Shown: piece after piece, positions 11,541 to 23,929 of the stretch | Numbering within the stretch: position 1 is the stretch's first letter | Layout: each line of letters opens with the position of its first letter | NCBI GenBank assembly: GCA_946800325.1 | Contig: OX326957.1 | Coordinates: forward strand, 27,313,054 to 27,377,053 | Reading direction: 5' to 3' | Length of the DNA stretch: 64,000 nucleotides | From: Luzula sylvatica | Taxonomy: Eukaryota; Streptophyta; Magnoliopsida; Poales; Juncaceae | The notes under the pieces: model-generated | Seen by the model: only the letters and a program-made list of their open reading frames with translations | Databases searched by the model: none | Told to the model about the DNA's origin: nothing | Position numbers and translations under genes: made by a program

Positions 11541-12636
11541 CTAGCGTTGTGCCCGCGCGATTGCGCGGGTTTTGCTCTATGTTCTAAATTAATATATTTA
11601 ATTAACATGATAACTAACATATGTTAGTTATTAATTTAATTCGTAATTGACATTAGTTTGAATATATAAATTTGAATCAATATTAATGAATATTTAACGA
11701 TATGTTCTAATTATCACGTTAATTGAATGCAATAACACAAATATGGAGAATACGGCTGATACATTTTGTACCTTCATAAAATTTTATATTTTTTTTCCAC
11801 GCAGTACAACTGATATTAAAAAAATAATTTTACTCCAAAATGTACCTGCCGCATTCTCCATATTTGTATTATTACATTTAATTAACGTGATAATTAGAAT
11901 ATATCCTTAAAAAATCATTAATATTGATTTAAATTTATAGATTCGAACTAACGCTAATTACGTATTAAATTAATAGCTAACATGTGTTAGTTACTATGTT
12001 AATTAAATAAATTAACTTAGAACATAGAGCATGTTATGGTTGCGCAAGCTTTGCTCTATGTTATAAGTTAATATATTTAATTAACATGATGACTAACACA
12101 TGTTAGCTATTAATTTAATACGTAATTGACATTAGTTCGAATTTATAAATTTGAATCAATACTAATGAAAATTTAATGATATGTTGTAATTATCACGTTA
12201 ATTAAATGCAATAGGAAAATAGGGTGATTCTATGGTAGGACGTTTTCGAAAGGGTATTTTGGGAATTAATAATTATGTTGAAAATGTGACACTTAAATTA
12301 GTTTCTTTTTCAAGCATTGCATTAATTATTATTTAAACTAAAATATTGAAAAATGATCAAAATACCCTTGTTAATTTGTATAAGAATTAGAAAAAAAGTC
12401 CTACCATAGAATTGCCCGAAAAAATATGAAGAATACGACAGGTACATTTTGGAGATTCATAATTTTCTTTTTCAGGTGTACTGATGTTAAAAAAGAAAAA
12501 TTTACTTTAAAATTAACTTATAACTTATAGCATGTTAGGGTATAATTTAGGAAAGAATATAAATTTTCCAATTGAAAATTATAAAAAGATGACACGTGTC
12601 ACTTTTTCAGGTTATGTTACCGATTAGAACTTTGGA
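11541..12636 (-). mobile_element. Non-autonomous Helitron (1,096 bp, minus strand)
   Basis: On the minus strand it starts TCCAAAGTTC at 12636 and ends CTAG at 11541, preceded by a perfect GC hairpin (CCCGCGC..AATC..GCGCGGG at 11551-11569). It sits between A and T. The empty site is preserved in the neighbouring tandem copy at 13133/13134 (ATAATTA|TATATGTAG), which fixes both ends. Inside are long inverted copies of one module (11570-11790, 11815-12045, and again direct at 12046-12230). A 12-bp palindrome TGACACGTGTCA lies 36 bp from its 5' end. Confidence 0.87.
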
Positions 12637-12846
12637 TAATATGTAGTGAATATATAACATAAAGAAATAAATATAGATAAACTCGCTACATGTAATGTAG
12701 ATAAAGTTCAATTGTATACGAGAGTGAATAAAAATGAATTGACTCAAATTTATTAGGACTCTTGATCCAACGGTAGAATGAAAAGGAACGTGGCCAAGCT
12801 TTATTGCATTTTGTGAGTCCAAATTTAGGAAGAGATAAAAAATAAA
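12637..12846. repeat. Tandem unit, copy A, right part
   Basis: Matches 13134-13330 with scattered substitutions (for example 'gtagtgaatatataacataa' in both). Together with 11260-11540 it forms one unit of about 490 bp. Confidence 0.8.
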
Positions 12847-13330
12847 AAATAATTAACATAGTAAATAACATGTAACGCATGAGTAATTTATATATCATAT
12901 TACCTAATATATGCTAATATATTAATTACATAATACTTATTAATTAATTATGCTTTCAATATTAATTAACATGGTTAGTATCTATTTTAATCATCATACA
13001 GATAATGTTTTTGGTGAATTGTGGGGGCAAGAGTAAATTTCCCAAAAAAAAAATTGTGGTATTTTCCTGGATGGTGAATGATGAAGAAAAGTAGTAGGGT
13101 CAAATACGGTAGGACCTTGTATTTTTATAATTATATATGTAGTGAATATATAACATAAAGAAATAAATATAGATAAACTCGTTACATGTAATATAACATA
13201 GATAAAGTTCAATTGCATACAAGAGTGAATAAAAATAAATTGACTCAAATTCATTAGGACTCTTTATCCAATGAATAGCAACGTGGTCAAGCTTTATTGC
13301 ATTTTGCGAGTCCAAATTTAAGAAGAGATA
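12847..13330. repeat. Tandem unit, copy B (uninterrupted)
   Basis: Complete copy of the unit interrupted by a Helitron in copy A. It contains no convincing coding sequence; the open frames through it are broken differently in the two copies. Confidence 0.8.
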
Positions 13331-13421
13331 TTGACTCAAATTCATTAGGACTCTTTATCCAATGAATAGCAACGTGGTCAAGCTTTATTGCATTTTGCGA
13401 GTCCAAATTTAAGAAGAGATA
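13240..13421. repeat. Perfect 91-bp tandem duplication
   Basis: 13240-13330 and 13331-13421 read identically by eye, starting TTGACTCAAATTC and ending AAGAAGAGATA. This is the 3' edge of the tandem-unit block and lies about 370 bp downstream of the TRS120 stop codon. Confidence 0.9.
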
Positions 13422-13787
13422 AATTTGTCCCCGAGTAAAAATTTCCACAATAATAACATAATCTAATTTACGAACTTATTTTTTAATTTTCGTCGAGAGC
13501 TAATAGTTAAACCGCTCCTGATTATCATCACCCCAACAAAATAAGATTACAAAACTTGTATAAACTCGGCATGTAAAATCGATGAAAAAGAAAATCAAAA
13601 CAATAATCATAACCAATTTACAAAGTACCAATTACACGAGCAAGGTAATCTTAATTTGTCCATGCAATAAAATCACAAAAAACAAAATCTCTATCAAGAA
13701 ATAAACTAAAACAAATTTGTGTAGACCCAACAAATCAAAATGGGCAAAGAAAAGCCCGAGACCACAAAAAAAGAAAACATTATCAGT
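13422..13787 (-). other. TRS120 3' flank, probable 3' UTR
   Basis: Non-coding sequence between the TRS120 stop and the tandem repeats. The proximal part is presumably the 3' UTR. I see no unique polyadenylation signal that I would commit to. Confidence 0.4.
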
Positions 13788-16700
13788 CTAGGTGGTACCA
13801 ATTACGCGGACATGAAAAGGGGACCCGCGGCAAAAAATGGGTTCATCTGGCGAACTGGTACGAGCCCTAGCTCGAAGCACATCAGTACCGTCATTAATTA
13901 CAGCTGAGGCCTGAAGCGTATAATCGCCAGGTACGAGGAAATAAAATGAGAATGCATGTACCACCTCTTGTAGTGGCGGTACCTCCAAAAAAATCTCATT
14001 CAGGACCCCTACAAACCAAAAAAATATAAATTATCGAACTAATATGTTCAAAAGGACCAAAAGCGTGAAAAAAATCGAAACGGTACGTACCGACCAAAAG
14101 AACGGTACCGTCATGACCATCGCAACAATTCTCTCCAGCCACGTCCCTACAATGAATACTCAAACTCATTTTGATAGTCTCCTTGGTATTATTCCTAATA
14201 ACCGCCTCAATCAAAGTCATCTCGTGAGCACAAATGGATCCCGATCCCCCACCATTCTCAACCCGAAACCCGAAGGTCAAAGGGTCGGGCAACAAAATAT
14301 CCAACACCGCTCCTTGTAGCGCAAGCTGTACCGCCTCTTTAATATTCAACTCTCCGTAGCTGTTTCGTCCTGAGTGCCACCTCACCTTAATTTTGCTAAT
14401 CAAGTTGGCGATTAAAGTGTTCAACTCGGATTTCGCGTTTATTTCGTCCAAAACGGGTAGTTTGAAGTGCTCGAGAGGGATCAAAACCCTAGCCGAATAA
14501 TCTCGGTCTATTCGGGTCTTGTGGTACGCCGCATCGTCAGTCTCGATCGATACGTTCACGTCGAATACCACGTCTGTGTGATTGGAGAGCTCCAGTTCAA
14601 GTAGGCGTAGGCCCCAGCTTCCTTTATACGGGTCTATTTTGACGAGGGTTTGACTTGTTACCGGGTCGGTACCAGGTTCGTGGGTCGGGTTTTTCTCGCC
14701 GAAACGGGCAGGGATCTCCATGGAGAGAAGACGAGCACCTACGAAACGGAGACCTTGTACCACACATATGTTGAGCGGTACCACTAATCGCCTTCCTGGC
14801 GGTACCGGTTCTCCTTCTTCGGTCCCCGCCGGACCTGGTACCACAATTATTTCAAAAAATAAATCTAATTTTAACTACTTATAGTCTTAAATAACAAAAC
14901 TAACCTGCATAGTGAATGACAAGATAAGGGCTGCTCCCTTCTCTAGAGACTCGTCGTGCATCGAGATCCGTGTCAGCAAGCCCTAATTGCCAAGCTTTGA
15001 GGGTCACCGTAAAACTCACTTCTCCTCCAGGTTTCAATGGCAAAACAGACCCGAATTTCTCACTCTCAACCCTAATTACTGAATCCTGGTTCTTACCCGA
15101 AACCGAGACATTCACATCCCCAACCGGTACGGTACCGGCATTGGTCAAATTCACCGTCACGTCCCTGATTTCTCCTTCATACAACACATTTGCACCAGCC
15201 CCACCAATCAAACTCGAAACCAACAAAGGAAGAGGCGACACCACGACGAGATTATTAGGAAACGGTACACTTTTAACCTTACTGGATCCGCAACTCCTAA
15301 ACGGGTCTGATAAAACCAAACCCTGCGCAGCTCCGAGCAACAAATTATTAACCTCTTTGAACAAATGCTCTGTTATGACGCCGAAACAATGCACGATACA
15401 ACCCGGTATGTTAACTGGTCCAGGTTTGGTTGGTATACCCGTTAACAGCACCACTTTCGAGGTCGTTGGACTTAGGGTCAGGGTTACGGGGAAAGCATCG
15501 AAATTTCCCGAGTGTACCGAGAGGTATATGCTCTCGATATGGAGGTCGAAAGAACAAGGGTTTGCGAGTTCGATTAATATCTGTACCGGTTCTCCCACGA
15601 TCCAAGTTAGGGTTTGGTCTTTGGTACTGACGATACTCGATTTCGTGAAGGGCGTGTAGATGAACGGGCCTGTTGGACCCGACCCGGTCCACCATTCCTT
15701 TTTTAACGGGTTTCGTGTTATTATGTCTGTCTGTGATGGGTGCAGAGGAAACGAATGCAACCTGATAAACGAAGTTCCGAATTTAATTAAATACGAGTAA
15801 AAGCGCAAAATTACATTTTTACCCTCTAAAAAATCTCAAATATGATATCTACCCTCTCAAAAATCTAAATATCAAATTTAGCCCTTTTTAAACTTACAAA
15901 ATATCAAAAATACCCTAACCGTCAGATTTTCTCGAGGGTAAATATGATATTTTTATTTTTGAAATGGTAAATGTGATTGGGTTTTAAATCTGTAAGTGTA
16001 CCTTATAAAAGGGAGGCAGGGATCAGCGCAACGAGTGCCAGCTGGCAGGCGGTCAGCAGAATTGGCGAGTGAGCTGGCCAATCCACTTTGGCCAGCTGGC
16101 GTAATGAGAGGATAGAACGACCTGAGCAAGCGGGCCCCAGCTCCCCAAGCCGACAAGGGATCGCCAGCTCGTATCGATGACATCAGCATTTCTCTCAACA
16201 CCACCATTTGTATCGTGCTCCATTGAGACTCGAACAAAGACACGATCGACTGAGGATTCGTGCTCGGTTCCGGCTTTCTAGTACCGTTCTTTCGGCTCTG
16301 GACACGGTATGCGTCGGTGGTCAAAGTCAACACTTGCATCGCGCTCATGGCGGCAGAGACGCTCTCTTGCTGCGAATAGAGTTGCGCCACCTGGCGCGAG
16401 AAGAAGGCTGCTTTGCGATTATACCCTAAAGACCCAAAAAGTCTCGCTATTTCTATGTACAGTATTAATCTGTCACTCGCGTCGATTAGGGATTTGGCTC
16501 CATCTGTGGCACCCATTAATAAATCCGACACTTCCTTTGCATTCTCACGCCTATTTTCAAAAATTTCAAACAAAAAATTCGTCTCAAAAAGATTTAAAGA
16601 GTACAGAAATGAAATTAGGAAAGAAACGAACCAACAAAGGTATCTGGCAAGTTTCAATGTTGCCTCTAGCTCAAAGCTCACAGTCGAAACCCTAAGTTTC

Positions 16701-17981
16701 AAAAAAAAAAAAAATCTATACTCTTAGAGAAGGGCAATTTCGAAATATAGTATTTTGTATAGATTACCTTTGAGCATTATCTTGTAGAAAAGTTCTTCGG
16801 TACAGCTGGATAACAGTATAGTACCGGTACTTCACCTCATCTTCCATTGCTGGGTCCCTTTCTAGCATTTTATCTACCTATATTTATATATATTATCAAG
16901 AAATCAAATAACTTTTAATTTCCTCAATTATTAATTGATTCAATTCTCACGAGTAATGCACAGACACTGCCCTCCAGTGCGCCAGCATGCCAAAACACGT
17001 CTCCAGTTAATCGGGCAAGTTCTATAGCAGTTGAATAGTGAGCATTCGCATCAACTGGAGAGCCGGCCAGTAGGCAATAATCTCCAATTGTCTTTTGTGC
17101 TCTTCCTAACCTCCTTTTCTTCGCTTTTATTACCTTCACTCGATAAAAAAAAGGAATTTTTTTTAGAAAAGGGCGTTATTTATGTTTAAAATCATAGAAG
17201 AAATAAAATTGAGTACCTCTTCTGAGCCGAGACTGGATTGAGAGTCTAAAGGGGTCTTTAGGATGGTACCAGTAGACTCGGCGCGAAGAACCCATTTCTC
17301 GAATTCCATTAAAAGAGATGCAGCTAGGTCTTGTACCATAGTTCGCATGTGAATCTCCATTGCTTCACGGTCTTTAGAAGATAACAAGATTACATCTTCT
17401 CTTTTCTTCTCTCCTAACTGCACTCAACAATTGTGTAATTTCATTCAATTGATATTGCATTCGCATCAATTATATGAATTAGTAATTCATTCAATTGTCT
17501 ATGTGTGTATGATAATCTCAGTGAAAAAGACGAAATATTTTGCTTGATTTAAGATAGCATTACGAACCTGGGCATCAGAGGGGCAGAACGCAAAGCACCT
17601 AGTTGCCAGAGCCGAGCCGTAAGGTCTACAAGCAGTGACAAACTGATCCGCGACCAAATCGATATCAGGAGAGCTCGGACAATGGCAGATCCCAATTACG
17701 GCGAGAACCTTCCGAAAGGGTTGAAAGTCCTCCCATGGAGAGGCAGTACAACCACCTAAAATATACTTAAAACAAAGAGATCCAGTGTCCCACGGCTGAC
17801 TAGCGAAGGGACTCTTCTGTTGCTCGGAGTAGAAAGAGTTGACTGATGAGAGTGGGATCTTGGTGTTGCGGGAAATGAGAGAGGCGTAGTCGCGGAGGTA
17901 AGAAGAGGGGATTGGGCCGCCGATTGGGAGAATGGCTACCCGGACTTGGCGACTGGTTTCTATGCTCACGTCGGGCTCCAT
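13788..17981 (-). CDS. TRS120: TRAPPII complex subunit TRS120 (TRAPPC9 homologue)
   Basis: TRS120 is a TRAPPII-specific subunit that acts at the trans-Golgi/early endosome in Rab-A GTPase activation and cell-plate trafficking. Nine exons are inferred: 17568-17981, 17217-17417, 16951-17133, 16768-16877, 16632-16691, 16002-16550, 14905-15761, 14091-14834 and 13788-14008. All introns are GT...AG, phases join, and the sum is 3,339 bp (1,112 residues plus stop). The N-terminus MEPDVSIETS, the motifs LLMEFEKWVLRAES, IKAKKRRLGRAQKTIGDY, FELEATLKLAR, SIVSLFESQWST, NLLLGAAQGLV and TRIDRDYSARVLIPLEHFKL, and the C-terminal PIFCRG..FHVRV, match the plant family throughout. I recall the Arabidopsis protein as about 75 residues longer; the missing residues fall in linkers near residues 455, 780 and 930. 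An upstream in-frame ATG (18080) would add a VPVPVP-rich 33-residue extension; I prefer 17981 because MEPDV is the conserved start. Confidence 0.95.
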
Positions 17982-18241
17982 GGTGAGTGGGAAAGAGAAA
18001 TTGGAGCTCACAGAGAGAGAAAGATCTGTTGTGGGAACTGGAACTGGAACTGGAACGGGGACAAAGGAGGAGAGACGCAATTCTCACCAACTACTCTCGT
18101 GGGTGTGTAAGAGAGGACTCAGGACCAGAGGAGAGGATGTTTTTTTGAGTCATGTTAATAAACCCACAAATATTACTTTTTTTTATTTCTTAATATGATT
18201 TGAAGTGTATTATTTATTGTGTTGTTTTTAATTATATTGTA
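17982..18241 (-). promoter_or_regulatory. TRS120 5' UTR and short proximal promoter
   Basis: Only 260 bp separate the TRS120 start codon from the Helitron 3' terminus at 18242. The part nearest the gene contains a GGAACT hexanucleotide repeat (18033-18056) and a pyrimidine-rich stretch on the minus strand, typical of a plant 5' UTR. A weak AT-rich TATA-like stretch lies at 18165-18200. Confidence 0.5.
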
Positions 18242-18275
18242 CTAGCGTTGAACCCGTGCAAATGCGCGGTTTTGT
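18242..18275 (-). mobile_element. Helitron 3' terminus (minus strand)
   Basis: The minus strand reads a hairpin (ACCGCGCATTTGCACGGGT at about 18252-18270) followed by TCAACGCTAG and then T, the standard Helitron 3' end. The body therefore extends to higher coordinates. The 5' end was not found; gene fragments up to 24.4 kb lie on its strand. Confidence 0.75.
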
Positions 18276-18644
18276 TTTTTGAGGTTTAGTATTTCGTGTG
18301 TTCTTTTTTTCCTTATATATGTTTTGATATTGTTGATGATAGTTTGTGAGTTGTGGCCGGTTCGAAAACATGCTTTGTGAGCGTAAATCTTTCTCGTTGC
18401 CAAAAAATGCAAACACATAACCAACCATTAACACATTGTATTGTCGTATGAAATTACAAACACGACATATATCGCAATTGAATTGTTTATACACAGTCCA
18501 TATCAACTCGACTACATTTTGCTAGTTAAACATACAAAATCAAAATTCATACTTGTTCTCGTTCATGTTTTTGTGCAAACAAAATACAACAAACACTACA
18601 TAACCATGCTAAAATAGAAGAAAGCGGGATTATTTTTCATTGGC

Positions 18645-18922
18645 TGAGCTGGAACTTGTCACGCGTCATCTCGATCAGACCTGCAAATTAGCATAAATTG
18701 CAAAAAAGATTATTCCTTTTTATAATTTAGAACCAACAATTTTATCACCTCTTATTTTTCAACCACTTAATTCAACACATATTTATACAAATTATTGAAA
18801 GCAAAATAAATATAATTGACAAAATTAACTAACCTGGCAAGCGCCGATAAGAACCAACATGACCCATCTTGTGTTCGCCGTATACTACCAGCACATCTCA
18901 TATCGAAGCCAATTCCAACAAC
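18645..18922 (-). pseudogene. Two unrecognised exon-like pieces with splice sites
   Basis: On the minus strand an acceptor-like TTTTGTAG near 18925, an open stretch ending CTTGCCAG|GTTAGTT near 18836, a 140-bp intron-like gap, an acceptor TTTGCAG near 18681 and a short terminal exon to a TGA at about 18635 can be joined. The joined frame ends ...LIEMTRDKFQLSQ. I do not recognise the protein. A similar exon-like piece (acceptor near 19210, donor near 19130) lies upstream with a 14-bp internal duplication. These fit captured gene fragments in a Helitron. Confidence 0.35.
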
Positions 18923-19814
18923 TACAAAATAAACAGATAAAAATCAAATAATCGAAATCAATTAGAAACGATCTGAAAAAGCCTAAATTACAAATCCTAA
19001 TCCTAATTTCTAACAGATATAAATTAAAATCCAAAAAAAATCAATTAGAAAAAAAGTACCCGTTGATGCGAAATCGTTCTCACGCGTCCATGAGATGAGG
19101 CGGCGCGAACAGACCTTCAGTTAAGCTCGACCCTTACCAGATCAAAGCCGCAATGAAATCGATGAACTCACGGTATATGACTGTGGTATATGACTGTCCC
19201 AGCTCATCTTCTCCTACAAAACCAAAGTCTTAGATTTAGAACCAAATTGGAGACGATTAAAAAATATTAATACACACTAACCTTTTGTTTATGAGCCTCA
19301 CATTCTCCTCCTCCAAGCCAGAAATTTATTATCCAGATCATTTCTATAAGCCTTTAATGAAACAAGTATTAATATATCTCAAATTATGAATTGAAAAATT
19401 AATCGGGTTAAATTGAAAAAATATCTGCTTCCTAGCTCTAGATCAAGATGTAGATTCTCGATTCTTAATCATATTTTCTAGCCTTCTTTTGAAATTAATA
19501 ACCGGCGACAAATTGAAAGTAAATTATGGCCTTTGTACTTTTATCGCTACAATCGGTCCATCTCAAGTACACCCTTTATATACCTCGTAATAAACAAACA
19601 ATAAATTAATAAATCAATTAATTATATATATGTAATTATTTCTTCTAAAAAATATATATATATGTAATTAATAAATAAATCAAGGAACCAGGCCAAAGGC
19701 AGCAGCGGCGATAGGCTTGAACGTCTTCTTTTGACAATCCCAAATTATGGCCTGTTTTTTTTTTTAATTTATTCTCGCCTTCTTTTCACAATCCCAAATT
19801 AATATTTTCCAAAT

Positions 19815-20000
19815 ATCTCGAACGTCTTCCCCCTAAAATTCAAATTGATTCTCAGAATATATGTTCTTATTTGTTAATATTTGTTCTCAGTTACACTTTC
19901 TTCACATAATTAGGGAAGCAATCGAGATCAAGCCGAAGGACAACCAAAGGGTCAAATTTCAGATCAAAACCAGTACCATATCAAGACCCTTGAAAGTTAT
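19815..20000. repeat. Direct repeat, copy 1
   Basis: Matches 20428-20615 ('ttcaaattgattctc', 'gggaagcaatcgagatcaa', 'gaaggacaaccaa' in the same order) with small gaps. It belongs to the gene-fragment block. Confidence 0.7.
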
Positions 20001-20427
20001 CATGAATCCGTTAATTTCCGAGGACACAAAGCATCACAATTACAATCTTAGCAACAGAAAGAGAATAAGAAAAAGAAATGAGAGAGTCGATGAGTCGATT
20101 ACTTTGAGCTTATATGAAACAGTCACTAATTTCTGAGGCTTCAGAAATGACAAGAAAAGAGATAGAGTAGAGAGTATATAGGTCGAGTAGGTTTTTTTTT
20201 GAATGGACACAACACATGGTGGTTCAGCAAGTGCTCTTGTCTTACCCATCTAACGGTGTATGTGAGCCGGACGTGGACAAAATCAGGCCACATCCTACCC
20301 TCCGATTCTGATCCGACAGCTGAAACAAAAACCGGTAACGTGGCCGAATGAGCGAGAACGGCAATGTTCTCGATTATATCGATTTTGAAATGTACAGGCC
20401 TGTAAATCCAGCAGCTCATGAAAGATC

Positions 20428-20615
20428 TGAATGTCTTCCCCCTCAAATTCAAATTGATTCTCGGAGTATTTGTTCTTATTTGTTCATATATGTTCTTAAT
20501 TACTCTCTCTTCACATAATTATGAATCGAGAGGGAAGCAATCGAGATCAACATAAGCTGAAGGACAACCAAGCCGAGCCAAGGGCCAAATTTCAAATCCA
20601 AACCGTCACTGCTAA
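20428..20615. repeat. Direct repeat, copy 2
   Basis: Second copy of the segment at 19815-20000, about 610 bp downstream, with a short insertion (TATGAATCGAGA-like word) relative to copy 1. Confidence 0.7.
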
Positions 20616-21334
20616 GAAAATAATCCAGCCTGACCAATATCCGTCATGACATCAGATACTGGCAGATAGGTGCAAGGCACATCAATACACAACAACAGTG
20701 TCTATAAGCCACAATCAATACCAACACAGCGAGAAAGAGAAATTAGACATTGAATAAGCATAATCAAGCATGATTATGTTGTTTGTTTTAACTTAAAATA
20801 GATATAATCGAGAACATTGCTGCTCTCTCATTCGACCATGTAACCAGTTTATTCAATCAAATCCAATAAGTCTCACACAATTCAATACCAGCATAATGAC
20901 CCGAGCGACAGAAAGAGAGAAAGAAATACAAAATCACAAAGCAAACATGCATGAATATCTTGTTTCTTTAAATCAAGCATAAACTATTCGAGGCACAGTA
21001 AGAGAACAAACAAAAATCAACGGAATATCAACCATAAATGTGTCGGTTACTCGACATAATCGAATTTGATAAGCATAAACCCACAATCCAACAATACCAG
21101 TACCCGCCTTAATATGAAATGATTGTATGCAAATCAACCAACTAAAATCGAAAAACAGCGCAACAGCACCGATCAGTACCATCAGAATCAGCCCAAACAA
21201 AAGAAGAACTTTAAATCATCAACGAAGAACAAAACACGGCGAAGGCAGCCAAAAGAAATGGCTAAAACAAAGAAGAAAATCCAATCGAACCACTTTATCA
21301 GCCCAAAAAACCAACAAAAACCATGGTTCTGAAT

Positions 21335-21422
21335 ATCGGACTCGGACTCGGACTCGGTTGGCCCTGGAGACTCGGGACTCGGTCGACTCGGACCAGACTC
21401 GGCCGAGTCAAAAAAAAAAATC
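21335..21422. repeat. ACTCGG-rich short repeat
   Basis: GGACTCGGACTCGG-type hexamers followed by a GACTCGGCCGAGTC palindrome and an A-run. It resembles the ends of small plant hAT-type elements, but I cannot find both termini. Confidence 0.4.
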
Positions 21423-21917
21423 GGACTGTGAGTATAAAAATCGGAAAAAATAGAAAAAAAAATAAAAAAAATAATTTTAAAAATAAATAAACATTTATAA
21501 ACATGATACGCACAAATTCAACTCATAAAACCCAAATTTTGATACAACTATAATTCATGAATGATAATTTATATTCAGTGGCAACTAAAGAATGATAATT
21601 TATATTCATTTCCATTTTGATACAACTACAATTCATGAATGATAATGTTATTTCAAAAATTATATTCATTTTTTTTTTTTTGAGTAAATTTGAAGGGAGA
21701 TCAAAGGCTCCCCCAAAATAATAATTAAAAAATAAGAAAGCAAGTGAAAAATTAAAAGTTTGGGCTCCACTTTAGCCATAATTCTTAGATAAAGAAATAA
21801 CGCACTCAACAAAATATATACACCTTCAGGGACTAAAATGAAAAAAAAAAAAAAGTATGTATGAATAATCATCTTCTCTCCAGTTTGGACCCTGTACACC
21901 AACTGGTTGTACTTGTA

Positions 21918-22250
21918 TCTAGAGCTGGCAAAATCTGACCCGACCCGAAAAAATGACCCGACCCGCCCGAAACCGAACCCGACCCGACTCGAAAATATTG
22001 ACAAGTCAACGACCCGAACCCGAACCCGAAACCGAAACCGAATGACCCGAACCCGAAGTCAACCCGAACCCGAATGACCCGAACCCGAAATCGATCCGAA
22101 ACCGAATGACCCGAACCCGAATGACCCGAACCCGAAATCGACCCGAACCCGAATGATCCGAAATCCGAACGACCCGAAACCCGAATGACCCGAACCCGAA
22201 ATGGAACCGAACCCGAATGACCCGAAACTGAAATGACTTGAAACCCGAGA
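21918..22250. repeat. CCCGAA-type minisatellite
   Basis: About 300 bp of imperfect GACCCGAACCCGAA repeats with strand asymmetry (C and A on plus). It begins directly after TAGAGCTGGCAAAATC, a hAT-terminus-like word. Its frames are open only because the repeat lacks stops; no protein is implied. Confidence 0.8.
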
Positions 22251-22756
22251 TAAATATCAAATGTTCTGCATGAAATATATATTTTTTTATATGATTTTCT
22301 TGTAATAATTAATATTAAATAAAACAATATATCATGTGTATCTTTTTTGTTTTGTCTTGCGCATATATTTGGAAATACTAAGGGGCTGTTATAATTATGA
22401 TAGACATATAATTGATATAATATTATATCTTATATAATATATAATAATTAAATTGTAACAATTAAATAATTATGTTATAATTATTAAATTGATATAATAT
22501 AATATAATATTATTACATGGACAGAAACTACAACAATGTAGGTATTTGCAAGCATTCATATATGATATAATATAATAAAATATTGTATTAAATTATAAAA
22601 TTTCATTACATTTTAATACTAAATTATAAAATTACACTAAAACAAAGAAAATATCATATAAAAATATAAATACATGACATTATTTTTAAACTTGAATTTA
22701 TTACATGTATACAAAATATTCATCAACAATTCCAAATTAAAAATAACAATATTAAA

Positions 22757-22930
22757 TCAGGAAATGGTCTCGCTCTCTTCGAGTAAATCAAGATGGTGCT
22801 CGAAAAGCATTTCAACTTGTATGTCCATGTCTTCAATGATCTTATTCTCCTTGAGGTACAAGTTAAGAATGCCGAGGAAGGACTTGTACACGTGCTCCTC
22901 ATTTGGGAACATGTACAAAAAAAGGGAGCC
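22757..22930 (-). pseudogene. SIN3-like paired amphipathic helix (PAH) fragment
   Basis: SIN3 proteins are transcriptional corepressor scaffolds with several PAH domains. The minus strand encodes about 57 codons with the core EEHVYKSFLGILNLYLKEN followed by a second helix ending VEMLFEHHLDLLEE, then a TGA. This is the two-helix core of plant SIN3 PAH2 (FLxIL...Y..EN, then LF..H.DLL.EF). The family's following FLP motif is missing (a stop follows shortly) and nothing upstream continues the protein. It is a fragment on the same strand as the CBP60 exons and the Helitron end. Confidence 0.68.
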
Positions 22931-23141
22931 CTAATTAGTACAACAATCAGGAAATGTATATAATGTTTCCATGTACCATTCTTTTATATTTTCCATAGCC
23001 GTCTTGTGCTGTGACAATTCGTGAACCGCAATTAAGCCCCTTTCTGCACAATAGAATGAATTATTAATTTTGCCAATATACAGGGACATATTTGCCAATT
23101 GTACAATTCGTGATACTTTGACTCGAAATCTGCAATTAAGG

Positions 23142-23256
23142 CCCCTGCAATAAAAATAATTATAATTACCTTTTGAGGAAATTTGCAAATAAACCCCTGC
23201 AATAAAAATAATTATAATTACCTTTTGAGGAAATTTGCAAATAAGCCCCTGCAATA
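23142..23256. repeat. 52-bp tandem repeat (2.2 copies)
   Basis: CCCCTGCAATAAAAATAATT begins copies at 23142 and 23194, and a truncated third starts at 23246. The first two are nearly identical. Related 'aagcccctttctgc' words flank it at 23033 and 23290. Confidence 0.85.
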
Positions 23257-23929
23257 TGTCAAAATATGAAGAATCTCATAACCGCAATAAAGCCCCTTTC
23301 TGCGGAAAGCAATCATTCCTGAAATATAGAAATCGTGCAATCAATTACATTTAGTCTCGAGACGAACGAACTAAAATAGTATTAACGTGAAATTAATGAA
23401 TAACTAAAAGAATGAACCGAAAACCTAATTATTAATTAAGAAAAAGAAAACTAAGGTATATGTTGTTCGACGAAAGGGCTTATTCGAAGCAGAATTGGCA
23501 GGCAAAGCCATAGGCAGCGGGTTTGGGCGACATGGCCTCTAAGCTATATCTGCTGAATTGAAGAAATAACCAAAGGAGATGGCCTTTTTCGTTAATTTAA
23601 AAATATGAAAGTAATGTTATAATATGAGAAACAATTACAAATCCCCTATCATATGTAATATATTGTGCACCTCCATTTGCAATACCAATTGAAGCAAAAA
23701 AAAAAAAATTGAATACAGAAGGCTCATACCGGTCATGAAAGACTCCCAGATCATCGAAATAACTCATCGGAGCAGTCCAATAAATAGCATGCCTTTCTAC
23801 GAAAATAACCCTAAGATTTGAAAAGAAACAAACTAAACTCAAATCAAAATCTTAAAAATTATTCGAAAAGAAATAAATTGAATTGAAATCAATACCTTAA
23901 AAAATCTGACAAAGCCAGAAGAAGAATAA

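Noticed and set aside
14970..15659. 229-codon open frame on the plus strand
   Set aside because: It is antisense to TRS120 exon 7, whose own frame shows strong family conservation.
21869..22327. Gly/Ser/Phe-rich open frames of 84-152 codons on the minus strand
   Set aside because: Repeat artefact of the CCCGAA minisatellite; no start context, domain or continuation.
22931..23254. 107-codon minus-strand open frame upstream of the PAH fragment
   Set aside because: It runs through the 52-bp tandem repeat and gives the same words twice; no similarity to SIN3 or other proteins.
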